From the NCBI RefSeq assembly GCF_020382885.2, contig NC_058506.1:17524318-17588317 (forward strand): a stretch of DNA of 64,000 nucleotides. Reading direction: 5' to 3'. Numbering within the stretch: the first letter of the stretch is position 1; each line of letters begins with the position of its first letter. The stretch is from Scatophagus argus (lineage: Eukaryota; Chordata; Actinopteri; Scatophagidae). The position numbers were made by a program, and so were the translations under genes. Below, one piece after another: positions 46,238 to 57,979 of this stretch. The notes under the pieces are model-generated. The model saw nothing but the letters and a program-made list of their open reading frames with translations. It searched no databases and was not told the DNA's origin.

Positions 46238-49200
46238 AATACACACACAAATCAGCCTACCTTGTTTTATAGCTGTAAGCCCTTATTAAACCAGCTTTTA
46301 TACTAGGCATGGGATTGTAGGCCTGAGCGGTCTGTGGTGATTCCGGATTTGGCCTACATGTATTTGTGATCTGAAGAAAGACCTTTAATGTGTGCTCTGA
46401 GTTTCAGCAAGGGCCCGACAGAGTAAATTCTAGTTTATTCTGAGGACTAAGGCCCACTTCAACGCATTGCCTCTATTTGTCAACTTCATCCACCGGAAAC
46501 CCTTCTTATAGCCTACACTGATCAGTAGTTTAACAAACCAGAGGCTGTAGTTGGAAACTTAATTTAAAATGTTGACCTGCGACATCTGTGTGTTTTTATT
46601 TGTTGACATCTCTGTTGCTAGGCAGTTGTTGCTTTGTACTTCAGAGATCAGTTGTCACTCAGACAGCTCTGGGGACTTTCCTTTGTGGAGCTGGAGCTTA
46701 TGATTGTCGTTATTAATGAAAAAACAATCTATGATTATTTTGGGTTGTCTGAAGGGTCATTTAGACATTTGTTAAATAGGCATCATGACAACAGATGTCA
46801 TGTTTCTAAATTACAGATATATATATAAAAACAAAATCCAAAGATGTGCTTTTTACAGGGATTTGAAATTATATCAACTTGACTTTTAAATAGTTGGCCA
46901 TTTTGAGAATATTTGATCATGTTTAAAAATATATATTATCCTTTTTTTAAATCATAATATCATATATTTTATCTTGCCAAATGGCCACAAACTCAAACTC
47001 CTTCCAAGATTTCAAATGTCAGTTTTTGAAGTATTGGTTATACTGAACAATTTGGAGCTACTAAGATTAGTCAGTTAAAAGAGACCTAATTGCCAGCTGC
47101 TTTGATGATCTATTAATCTTTTCAATCATGACAGTATATAAATAATCTTTTGTTTTTAAAACTTTTTTACACTTTTTAATTTTATTTATTTATTGAGTTT
47201 CTCTTGGTGACATTTCTTTGTCCTACACTGCTGCTGCAGCTGCTGCCCAGTTCTTCTATTTATTTCATACACACCAGCACTGCTGCTTCTGCCAATGTAA
47301 AATGCATCACATCCTCTGAACCAGATTGGTTTTTTTTCCTGGAAAAGAACCGACATTGAGTGTCCAGAGCTTTCATGAAATGGGTTTTAGCTCAGTCATC
47401 AGTGTTGCCTTTAGGTCAGCCATCGAGAGTGACCCAATCAGCAACAAGCGTTTGCTTGGTGCTTGTCCTTTCTTTCGAGGTCTGTGTATCCCTCCTTGGT
47501 TTATCCACATAGCATGACAACATTGGTTGGGCGAAGGTCGACTCGGCGGCTCGAGCGCGTAGCACCACCAGGTCTGTGATGCCTGCTGGGGATACAGTTG
47601 TAGTACAGTAGTGCTTCAGATGACTGTTGATGACTGTATAGCTTAGGTTGACTGACAGGTGACTGGAGGATGGGCAGTGTGCATTTGATCCTGCAAGCCC
47701 GGCTGTCTACAGCAGTTCGTGTTTTGACTGATAATTATCCTGCGAAGTGTTAATTGAAATTCTCACGCTGTCTCCCATCTTGCGTCTTTTCCCCCGTCTG
47801 TTTTTGTTTTCTCTGTTCCTTCCCAGTTTAATTCTGTCTTTTATCTTTTAATGTTCCTTTATCTCTGATTGTCTCCTGTTGCTCCCCGCCTTTGCTTTTG
47901 TTTTCTTTATTTATTATCTCCCTTCTTTTATGCCTGCCTTGCTTCTTGCTGCTTTTCTTTTTGTCCGTGTCCTTTTCTGCCGTCGTCTTCCGTCTCTTTG
48001 TTGCTGTCTGTCCTTCCGTGTCTCCCTCGCTTTTTCTTTTACCACATCTCTTTCTCTCCGTCTTACCCAGACTTCAAGAAGATCCTCCCACCGGTGTGAG
48101 TGGAGCGCCGTCAGAGAACAACATCATGCTTTGGAACGCTGTTATTTTTGGGTGAGTCATGCTCTAAATCTATGTCCGCCCCGCTGTCTTTACTGTGTGA
48201 CTGTGATTGTAATGCACACAGAGTCCTCCAACCCACCCATCCCTCTGCAATATTAAAACATTTCTGATTACATCCCTGATTGTGGCACAAAGCAGTCTGG
48301 AATATCAGCAGGTACAGACTCAGCTGGTGGCTGATACAGGAACTGACAGGGAGCCCCTGTTGGGCCTGGAGCTGATGGGTCAAGAAAAGGGAGAAAGAAG
48401 GAAAGGAAAAAAAGTGCTGATTAAGACCATAACAAAAGTTTGATATTTATTTATTTATGGGGGAGATTCTTGATATCTCTTGGTACAGTTTGAATTGCAA
48501 CTTCAAATCCAGAAGCATACTTTTTAAAGCTGCCCTCAGTTTAATAATAATAATAAAAAAAAAACCTTACTGCTTTAATGCATCTTAAAACAGGAAGAGC
48601 ACAAGGAACGTGCTCGCAATACCAGAAAACAGAAAACCCGGCAAGAAGCAACAAGGTGCAACAAAATGAAAGCAAAGCAACACGTGGGTTTGAAAATAGA
48701 AATAGACTTGCTAATAGCTCTTCACCTTGTTCAAAGTCAAAGGGGAAGGTGCCAGAAATGTAATACATGTAAGAAACTGATTAATTGCCCCCCCTTCACA
48801 CAGATGGTGTGAACGTGAAGAGTATCTCTGCATAGCAAGTACTTAAAGCATGTATGGCGATGGTTGTATTTTTCTACAAGCCAAGGTTTTATTGTCAGCA
48901 GTGGGGATGTTTTAGGATTTAGAAATAAATTTCGTTCTCTCTCTCTCTCTCTCTGCCCTCTGCAGGCCTGTGGGAACACCGTTTGAAGATGGTAAGTTCT
49001 CCTTTTTAATTTATCTTGTCTGTGAAATTGAGGCTTAGCAGGAGCACATTTATCCAAGTTCTGGATTTGACTGAACTTTCTCCTGCATTTTTCGTGTTGT
49101 AGCGTTGCATCATTCAGTTGATCCATGACAGCCTTCCGAGAAGTGTGTTGTAATCGATCAGTTGCAAAAGAAATCACACAGTTTCACGTGCTTCCCCTGC

Positions 49201-50995
49201 ACCTATGAATAGATGTCTTCAGAAAGTTAGTGTGGAGGTAAAACGATGACACATGGGAAATATGGGGATCAATTAAGAAGTTTGAAAAGGTTTTTAAATT
49301 ATCTAAATTTTAAGACTTCGTTGTGTTTCAGGTAGTTGGGAGTTTTTGTTTTGTTTGGGAGTTCACTCATACTATATTAACTTACAGTGCAGTTTGCGAG
49401 CAAGTAGACTGAGATGGATATTTTTGAACACAGGCTGTACAACAGACACGTACGCGTTCATGCACATATACACACTTTTTTTTGTCATGCATTTTCTTTT
49501 GTTGGTAATTATGATTTAGGTCAGACCAGAGAAGTGCTGACTCAGGGTTTACTGTGTTCTCTTGTTAGTCCCCCCCCCCTTTATTCTCCTCTCAGCTCAC
49601 AGAGCTGACATCTCTGCCTCGATGAAAGATTAGGTCTTTCTTTCTAGTCGAGCCAACTGTCTTTTTAGTATCGTAATTGTTTGTCTCGCTTTCTCTGACC
49701 CTCTCGATCCTTCACATCTGTATTCTCCTCACAAAATGACTTGTGCACGGCCCTGACGCACTCCCATTCCCCCCGCTCTCGCTCTGTGTCTCTGCAGGAA
49801 CATTTAAGCTTCTGATAGAGTTTTCAGAGGAGTACCCAAACAAGCCTCCCACAGTTCGGTTTGTCTCCAGAATGTTTCACCCAAATGGTAAGTGGCACAG
49901 CTGCACAACAAACACACACACATTCACCGACCTAAACCATCCATTTGAAAATAGAAATAAATGTCTGCCCTGACTTGATTCATAACTAACATGCACAGTG
50001 TACATGGTGTGTGTGACGTGCAGAATGTTTGGCCTTTAGATGTTGCCCTTTTTGCACAGTTTGTGCTTTCATTATATCAAAGCTTCAAGTTCTCCTTTCC
50101 TCATCATTCAAGCAACTTCCTGCCATTCATCTCATTTCCCTGAGCATGATTGAAATGAAATCAGTTGCAGTAGAAAAAAATTGTTTGTGTTTGTACAGCC
50201 ATCATGATGGGTTTGCAGCCGAAAGGTGCTCCCTTTGCTTTCAGATGTGGTTTTGATTTTATACCACATCTTTGGGCTCCCTGTTTGATCATTTAATATG
50301 TGTATTGCATTTGCTGATTCCACCAAATCATAACCTCCTTGCAGTGTTTTTAAAACTGTGCTGTAATCAACTGCAGTGTGAGGAAACTCCAAATCCGTGT
50401 ATCATTTAGCTTAAGAAATAAGTTTAAATAATAAGAAATAAATTAATCTATTCCAGATTATGTTGTACATCCAGTCTTAACTATTGGTGACTCCGGTGCA
50501 GAGACATGCTTAACACTGTTGTGATGTTGATCTCTGTGATCTGAACCTCGAATGTGTTGTCTGTGTGTTTACCAGTTTACGCAGATGGCAGTATATGTTT
50601 AGACATCCTTCAGAACCGCTGGAGCCCCACATACGATGTGTCATCCATACTCACCTCCATCCAGGTTGGTTGGCTTGACTGTTTTCACACAAAGCACACT
50701 GAGAGGGTTCACTCTTTTATGTGTAAGTTCAAAACAACATATTTCTGCTCCCAGGGGAGGGAAGAAGGTTCATCGTTCAGAATACATGAGAAATAATTTG
50801 TTATTTAATGCTTTTAAGATGGAGTACGTCTGGACTTCTTCTTCACTTTGTTAATTGTTTCTGCAGTCGTTGCTGGACGAGCCAAACCCCAACAGCCCGG
50901 CCAACAGTCAGGCCGCACAGCTCTATCAGGAAAACAAGAGGGAGTACGAGAAGAGGGTGACGGCCATCGTGGAGCAGAGCTGGGTGGACGTCTGA
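43976..50995 (+). CDS. ube2b: UBE2B (RAD6B), ubiquitin-conjugating enzyme E2 B
   Basis: E2 enzyme that works with RAD18 on PCNA and with RNF20/40 on histone H2B, in post-replication repair and chromatin. Six coding exons: 43976-44019, 48071-48151, 48966-48991, 49798-49887, 50576-50664 and 50867-50995 (TGA). They give 152 aa, as in human. It begins [15 protein letters not shown]. The catalytic Cys is C88 in [15 protein letters not shown], preceded by the HPN motif (MFHPN) and followed by the conserved [13 protein letters not shown] segment. The C-terminus is EQSWVDV. Position 44 is Val (GPVGTPF) where human has Glu. The paralogue UBE2A is nearly identical; ube2b is chosen because cdkn2aipnl lies next to it, tail to tail. 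Exon 3 is only 26 nt. Confidence 0.96.
44020..48070 (+). other. ube2b intron 1
   Basis: A 4.05 kb intron. The first 100 bases are dense in GTTAGC and GCTAGC words. It contains a (GT)13 run at 44621-44647, an AT palindromic run near 45963-45998, an AC run near 46212-46237 and fragments of the GATTAAT-type repeat near 45855-45960 and 47050-47135. The last 300 bases are strongly pyrimidine-rich. Confidence 0.75.
45855..45960 (+). repeat. Fragment of the GATTAAT-type fish repeat
   Basis: Reads ctagggttgcaactaaaa, ttttcattatcaattaatct, gcagattattttctcac and ggcctgtaaaatgtcagaaa, the left end of the same family as 42000-42260. It is truncated by an AT-rich run. Confidence 0.6.
48966..48991 (+). 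CDS. ube2b: ube2b 26-nt exon 3
   Basis: A very short exon between a (TC)n tract ending ctctgcag and the donor gtaagt. It encodes PVGTPFED flanked by split Gly codons. It is supported by exact phase closure with exons 2 and 4 and by the conserved E2 sequence GTPFEDG. Confidence 0.93.
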
Positions 50996-53322
50996 GCTTC
51001 TCTCGCTCTCTACTCCTTCCTCTCCATCACCCTCTTTTCATCATCCCACTACTTCAGTCTTTCATTTTTACCTCATCAAGAAAAAAAACAGCAACTATAT
51101 CAGAAGAACTCAAGTGCCACCCTGAAAAAAGGAAGAATAAATCACCCAAACCAGAATGGACATTAACTTTTGCTTGCCAATATATTTGAGGAAAACCAGG
51201 GAGGGGAAATCAATCTTTTATTTGTGTTTCTTGTCCTTAATTTTACTTTTTTATTGCATGATGTGAAATAAGTTATTGCTAACAGAATTTGTAATATATC
51301 TTTGTTATTTGGTTGAACTGATGCTGTTAGTGTTTGAGTTTTATGGATTTTCTTTTTCCTTTGGAAATTTTCCTCACTTTTTGTCATGTCTGCTGGTGTG
51401 CACACAACTTGGCTGTTTGGAAAGGGCAGGATGATGACCAAGTCAGCATATTGTGAATGTCGTGGACGAATAACAACCAAGAAAAGCAGCTTTCAGAGTC
51501 TATATCGTTGTTATTCTTCAAGTCAGCCACAGATGCAGCTGATAAGGAACAATCCCGGATCTGTTCCAGCATATCTCTGTTATTTTAAGAGACACTGTAG
51601 GTTTGGTTTCACAGACGTCACAGGCTGCAGCCCCGCCAAGTCTCTTTTGCACTGATGAATCATGACTCCCCTGGCTAAGCTGCTCTGAGCTTTTATTTTA
51701 ATCATTTCTGCTCCAAGGTAGAAGATGATGTTGAAGAGGGAATATTATGAGAAAGTAAATATTTACACCTGACGAGGTTATCATAGTTGACTAAAACTAT
51801 ACTTAAAAAAAACTTAGGTGTGGAAAAAGAGGATTTAAGTTACATAAAAGTAAAAACTGGACTTCATATAAAAAAAGTGATGTTCTGGAATATTGGCAAA
51901 ATATAACTAAAATAATAATACCATAACTCTGACACCACGAAGGGACTGGATGACTGTGGAAATGCTGTTTGCATCTGTTTCAGTGTATGTCGATCACTGG
52001 AGCCTCTGAGCTCTCAGCAGTGCTTGTACAAAGAGGTTGTCTTGTGGTGGTGCTATTTTATTTTCATTAAGGCTCATTCAGGCCTAACGGCAGACTCAAG
52101 TCGCAGGCAGAAACCTGAGAAGTTTGGTTTAAGACGAGTAGAATCGGTATGAAGTTGGCTTTCTAATTTCGCTTGACATAGAAACTGAATCATTTCATAT
52201 CATTTGTTTGCCTGTGACGTGGGAGCATGAATGAAGTGTCTGGTTTCTCTCAAAATGACACAGCCCATGTGTCAGTTGAACAAAAGCGTGGAGGACAAAA
52301 GCAGTGCAGTGAAATCCAGCATGCAGTTTGAACCCAGTTTTGACAGTGTGATATCAGCTGTTTTCCCAAAGGCTCAAGTTGTTTTCATGCCTGCGTTTGT
52401 GTCCTATTTTATTTGTATGTGATAACCAATTAAAAGACCACTTGAGTATAAATTCGTGACTTAACCCTGCCCAGTTCCAGCTAAAGAATCCATGGAAGAT
52501 GGTCATCATTAAACAACAGTTTCTCTTTTCTGAGACAGTTAAAGTCATATTGTGGCTAGTGACTTATTTCACCTTAAAAGCAGAAGGGATATGTTATAAA
52601 ATTTTGTGAATTAAACAAAAAATGTATACTTATAACAATATGCTGTATAAACATAATAAAACACATTTTTCAGACTTTGAGAGGGGGTTTTTTTGTCAAA
52701 AACTTGCTTGTCACATCCAGCAATCAGGTTTTTCTACCACATCACTCATGGCAGCAGAGTTATGATTCAATCTCTGTTTTGTTGGGTGAAACTGTGAGAT
52801 TGAGCAACTGGAGGCAAATCGTACGGACCTACATGTGAATTCTTTCCCTCTTTAGGAGGGTTTCGTAATGACATTACTGGTTCAAGCAGTCCCAAAATCA
52901 TTATGACCTTCAGAAATCAGAGAGGGAATACAATTTTCTCGCTGCTCATGATTAAGGTTGGGATTTTGCACTCTGCCTGTAGCTGAATATTAAGTATGAA
53001 CTTGAGTGCAAAAACAACCTGGAGGAAATGACAAAAATGTTTTGTTCCACTTTTGTCACAGTCATTAATCAGCCAGCTGAAGATTGTGTTGGGTTATAAA
53101 GCTTTGAGGTGGTTCAGCTTCATAAAATTTTCTCATGAAGCCAATATTCCAGTTTTCCCTTCAGGTACCATTTGATTTCAACTTGTGTGGCAGAGACGAG
53201 AGAAGAGCTGTGCCCTGAGTTGTTTACTCAGAAGATGCTTATCAACACAGAACTGCCTTGTCTTTACATCAGTCTTAAAAACAAAAAGAAAATGCAGTCT
53301 CATGACAGGAAAGTACATGTCC
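50996..53322 (+). other. ube2b 3' UTR and convergent interval
   Basis: Downstream of the ube2b stop. Plus-strand AATAAA signals are at 51136-51141 (140 nt after the stop) and 52655-52660. No other gene was recognised before the cdkn2aipnl 3' end. Confidence 0.55.
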
Positions 53323-53378
53323 TTTATTGTGCTTCAGGACGGGACACGATCCAATGTCATCTTTCATCTGGATTTATT
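53323..53378 (-). terminator. Candidate cdkn2aipnl poly(A) signals
   Basis: TTTATT on the plus strand at 53323-53328 and again at 53373-53378 are AATAAA on the gene strand. They lie about 320-375 bases after the cdkn2aipnl stop at 53697. Confidence 0.45.
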
Positions 53379-53696
53379 TATAAAACAGTACTAAAAACAA
53401 TGGGTACAATTTAAAAAATTAAAATACGAGTAAAAACGGATAAGCAGTGAAGCTCCAACACGGGCAAAAAACATTTTTGCTGCCTCTGTACAATAAAAAG
53501 CTGAACGTTTGAGAAACACAGTCTTCCTGCTTTTGATGTTTACGCTGATCACATCCATAATAACCAATACAAGACTGCAAAACCGTGAGAAATTTGGTCA
53601 GGTTCCTGGCAAGCACAGTCTGCATGTACACAGCAGCCGCGTCTCAATGGTCTTCTGTCTTGATCCGACACAACCAGATGGCTTTGACACACCTGG

Positions 53697-54610
53697 TCAT
53701 CGACCCTGTGGTGGAAGAGAGAGAAAAATATGAACCTTTTCTTCTGTCAACATACCTGTGTGTGTGTGTGTGTGTGTGTATGAGAGAGACAGAGAGAGAG
53801 TGAGTGTGTCCACAGATGTACCTGTTGCTTCTTAACAATCTCATCTCTTGTCTTGAAGACTGGCGGGTCCTCCACCTCGATGCCTTCAGCCATTTCCTTC
53901 ACTTTCTCCAGGAGCTCTGTGCTATACCTGCCGTCAGTGGAGACAAATGTTCTGTCAGTGAAATGAACCACAGTTATCCAGCATCCTTAATTCACCCGTG
54001 GTTCATGCTGATCCTGAGAGGGCATAATGTACTGAGAAACGAGTGAGAATGCACATTAGTGAGACTTTTGATAGACTGAGGATTAATGGATTATAATTTG
54101 AGCAGTCATTAAATTATTGTGGAGCGTGTGATTTGAGAAAAACAAGCAATTTCAATCGCAAACGTGTTTGTCGTTTTACAACACAGGGGGCAGCAGTGAG
54201 CCCATCATCAGCTTAGAATGGGACGAAGAAGACTATGCACCGAAAACAAACAGGACCAAAGCACGTTGAGGTTTTTCAGAAATACAATCGGAGAATATGT
54301 TTTATTATCTCCTCCGTCTCAGGAAAAAACATAAATATAAATACATTTCTGAAAAGGACACATCGTGCTAAACTGTGACGATCATGTAAAACACGCACCG
54401 ACAGCCGAGGAAGACGTTGTTAGCCCAGACCATGGACAAGGAGAGCAGGTGGTCCAGCTGCTGGACCGAGAAGTCGTTTATGTTCCGCAGGATGAACTCC
54501 CTCCTGGCCTGCCAGTGTTTTTCACTCTCCCAGTAACCTCTAAAGGTTTCTACCTGGTCGGCCAGAGCTCTGTTTTGTTGTATAAAATCCTGCACGTCCA
54601 GGTTAGACAT
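53697..54610 (-). CDS. cdkn2aipnl: CDKN2AIPNL, XTBD (XRN2-binding) domain protein
   Basis: Small protein whose XTBD domain binds the nuclear 5'-3' exoribonuclease XRN2 in the CDKN2AIP/NKRF family. Minus-strand coding exons are 54610-54399, 53927-53822 and 53705-53697 (GGTCGATGA), giving 108 aa against 116 in human. Seen: RGYWESEKHWQARREFIL, then LDHLLSLSMVWANNVFLGC and, across the junction, RYSTELLEKVKEMAEGIEVED. These are the conserved XTBD helices. The start is the ATG at 54610 (MSNLDVQDFIQQNR). An upstream in-frame stretch beginning with TTG at 54658 is not needed. The last coding exon holds only Gly-Arg-stop, so the C-terminus is the least certain part. The gene is tail to tail with ube2b. 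Confidence 0.92.
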
Positions 54611-54730
54611 CTTACTTTTCTCCAGCAGAGTCAACAAAGGCAACTTCCGGTTGGCCAAGCGGTTCTCGGAAGTTGATTTTGAGATAAGCGTGTTTCGAGC
54701 AGCGCCACTTAGCGGTGGAGATGAGCGCTA
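54611..54730 (-). promoter_or_regulatory. cdkn2aipnl: cdkn2aipnl promoter region
   Basis: An ETS-type ACTTCCGGTT at 54643-54652 lies 33 bases upstream of the ATG, the same 10-mer found upstream of ppp2ca. A CTCF-like minus-strand string, CCGCTAAGTGGCGCT, lies near 54703-54717 with one deviation from the core. Confidence 0.45.
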
Positions 54731-57240
54731 CGACCGTCTTAAAATGGTCTCTGCACAGAGGCCTCTTACTGTACTTAATGGTTGCTGGGGGTGGTCACTT
54801 GGACTAAATTAGTTTTAGCTGAAAGTGGGACTTTCATAGCTGTTAAGAAGAAAAAATAGACCTTTTTCACAGCAGACATTTGACTTGTCAGGTGAAATTA
54901 ATGCTTTTAACAAAGGCTCTGTTCCATATATGAGTGTCCCAGCATTATGCACTGCACCTCTATTCTGGATCCAACTTGGTCTTTTTGTGGGGTCTCAGTT
55001 TGCCAGAAGATAAAAAAAAAATCACTAAGCATGTAGTGTGGTGGTGAAATATCTGCAGCACACACTTACCCTCATTTTTCTGCCTTCTTCTGTCCTGAGT
55101 CACATCTCCTCTCTCTCTCTCTCTGCACTTGACCAGCCTGTCAGGAATATGATCAGAGAGGAATACTGGACTTTTAACTTCCAGTCTATGTAAAGAGGCT
55201 TAAGGACAGTCGGTCAGGCTCACAGACATGCACACACACATACGCACACGTGGACACACACTCACGGCAGTGTGAGGGATTTGGGGCTTGTTTTGACATG
55301 AAGTCATTCATATGCATAGGGGTTCCAGAGGAAGGCAAGCCAACATGAAATCGGATGGACGGACAGACGGACGGACAGACAGACAGACCAGCCTACTGCC
55401 GAGATTTCACAGCAGAACAAAAACTGCATCGGCATGCAAAAAATAATCAAGAGGAGAAAGTCAGTTAAAAACTTCATTATATTCTAAACCATCAGAACTA
55501 AAATGACCATAAAGAAAAATGAGGCTTGCAAACAGAGAATCTTTCCTTTATATCTGTAAAAAATATCTTATGAAATCTGTGAAATTTTTCCAGTCAGACT
55601 GAATTGTAAATTTGTAACCCTGTGTTTCCATCTGCAGCTGACTTGATGGTTTGGGCGAAATCGAACGTCTGGACGCAAACTACCTGAAATTTTGTTTCAC
55701 AGCAGCTTAAGGAACCGTAGCTGCACAATTAAAGAAAGACTCAGCAGGTCGGAACAACCAACATGCAGAGATGAAATAACGCCTGTGCAGATCCGGACAG
55801 GAATTTCTTTAACGTGTAACCTGACAGGTTCAGTGAATACTGAGAACATTGACGAGAAGTGACGAAACACTGCATTCACCCTCCACAACAGAGCAGAGCA
55901 GGACTGACTTAAATCTGACTTGATTTAAGCATCTAAACACACAGAACTCACTTTTAAATTTTACTTGCTGCTCACAGACGAAAGAATGAGGTTCAGCTTT
56001 GTCAAGTTTCTCTGGGTTAACAATAAATTTAAATCGAATTTCAAAAGAGGAGAAATGAAAGCACAACATGGTGTATCAGTCAGACTACAACCCTGAGTGT
56101 TTGTGTTGGCTAAAGAATAACTAAACTGAAAAAATGCTGTTGATTTTTAGCATTTTTTCTCGCTGTCTTTTAAACATCTAACACATATGTCAGCTTCATC
56201 CTGTTTTCCATTGTAATTCTACTTTAAAACCAGTGTTATCTTACTGTAAGTGGTTGCAAAACTCCTTCCCAACAGGCTGTACTTTCCTGATTCCCTCAGT
56301 CAAGTGTTTTACTAACATACCACAGAGAAGAAAGACAAACCCGAATAACACAGGAACACTATGCTGCCTGAATCTTCCCCCTGAACACAGGACTCGTATG
56401 CATGCACACGATGTCTGTGTACCGAAAGAATGATCTGTTTCTTAGACACATATTCAAACCAGGCTCATCTAAACCGCTTTCTGCAAGAAATGTGGCCCCA
56501 AAAATCTTCTCTCCTCAGACATTTTCTTCCCCCCGCGAATCAGTCTCAGAAAGACAAGAAAACACGCAAGTAAGCACACATAAAAACTACACTTTCACCT
56601 CCTCTCACATTCCCCAGAAAAACCACCGAGGCACTCCTGAGTATGTTATGTTCTGGGCGGCTTCCAAGTCACACAAGTTGTCCCTTTATTGAGTGAACTA
56701 ACCCATTAAGTTTATGGCCTCGCTCTCCCCCTCTCACTCACCCTGAAATATACACTGATGCTGAAATAATACACTGCGTTCCAGCCTGGCTCTGGCAGAC
56801 GGCCGTTCTTGATGAGTCACCTAATGCATGCTTACTCAGGAGAAAACTGTAATTGGGAAACACGCAGACAACAGGTAGCCCTTTCAGCCGGAGTCCCGAG
56901 GGAGTGCCGACGTGAAGGGATTAACCCACTCTGTAAAGTGTGGATATCAAAGTATCTGCGAGGAGACGGGGAAAGGCACGAAAGAAGGTTGTTAAGGTTC
57001 ATTATAAACCTGTTCAGGGGTGGAGGAGATGATGACGACTGTGTGTATATCAGGATACCGCCGGCTGTAAGTCTCCGAGGACACAGTGAGCCTTCAGATG
57101 CTGACTCAGCTGGATTTACATTCAGCTTTAACTCAGAGATTCAGTTTTCTAGTATTTCTGCCATTTTTTTTAACACAACTGGAACACCTGGAAACTGATG
57201 AAAACAGTCAGTTATCAGTCAGGTATCCAGGATGTTGCAC
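54731..57240. other. Intergenic sequence
   Basis: No gene was recognised. Contains a GGAC/GACA tetranucleotide stretch at 55355-55390 and CA-rich sequence near 55220-55265. Confidence 0.6.
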
Positions 57241-57254
57241 AGTCAGCTGCTTAC

Positions 57255-57310
57255 TGCCTACTTGAATTTCCCTCGGGATCAATAAAGTACCTACCTACCT
57301 ACCTACCTGC
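57255..57310 (+). mobile_element. Retroelement 3' tail with (CTAC)n
   Basis: TTGAATTTCCCTCGGGATCA followed by ATAAAGT and (ACCT)n. This is the 3' terminus typical of L2/RTE-type LINEs and the SINEs that share it in fish. No coding part is adjacent. Confidence 0.55.
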
Positions 57311-57979
57311 CCACCCACCGGACAAAGCTGCTCACCTTCCACTGAGCGACACAGCATCCACAGTGAGACCTGGCGGCTAAAAAAGCGGTCTCCTGTTGTG
57401 GCCCAGCTGGGTTACGTAGGCTCTGAGCTGCTGGGCAGTACAAATACAAGTACAAACCCCTTTAATCACCAAAATACACAAATGCAATGCAAAGCAAGAG
57501 CCCAATGCAGCAAAATTCAATGTTCCTCACACTGTGTTAGATCACCAGTGACAGAGCAAAAGATTCAGTCAACAATGAAAATATACTGTGGACCCCAGTA
57601 AACAAGATCCTGCTTAGTCAAGGCTGACCTCAACAGTTCTCAGCAGCAACTGGGAATTGGGTTCCCCTGTTTTAATCGGAGTGGACCCTCCTGTCAGCAT
57701 CAGCCGTTAAAGGAGCCTCAGCAGTGATGAGGAGAAATTCATTTGGTCCAAGTGTGTGGAAACAGCAGAATGTTAGCTCAGATTTAAATAGGAAAAGTAG
57801 CTGTGCTTTATGAAATTCATATTTTAAAATGTGTTTTTTAAAAAAATCAAGTCCATGAGATAAAAATGGGCAAAGTTTTGAGAGATGGGAAACAGGAAGC
57901 AGAGGGAAAGGTCATGTGGGATGAAGGAGGGAGGAAAAACATGAAGCTACAAGTGTGAGGGGATAAGGCTAACGGGCAG

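Noticed and set aside
47869-48256. Three overlapping Cys/Phe/Leu-rich open frames
   Set aside because: They are translations of the pyrimidine-rich tract before ube2b exon 2 and run across its splice sites. The composition explains the openness.
50867-51189. 113-codon plus-strand frame overlapping the ube2b last exon
   Set aside because: It is a shadow of the real [13 protein letters not shown] frame, which closes in phase with the preceding exon.
54611-54658. Upstream extension of cdkn2aipnl (open frame from 54658)
   Set aside because: The frame begins with TTG, not ATG. The first ATG is at 54610, and the extra residues have no counterpart in the family.
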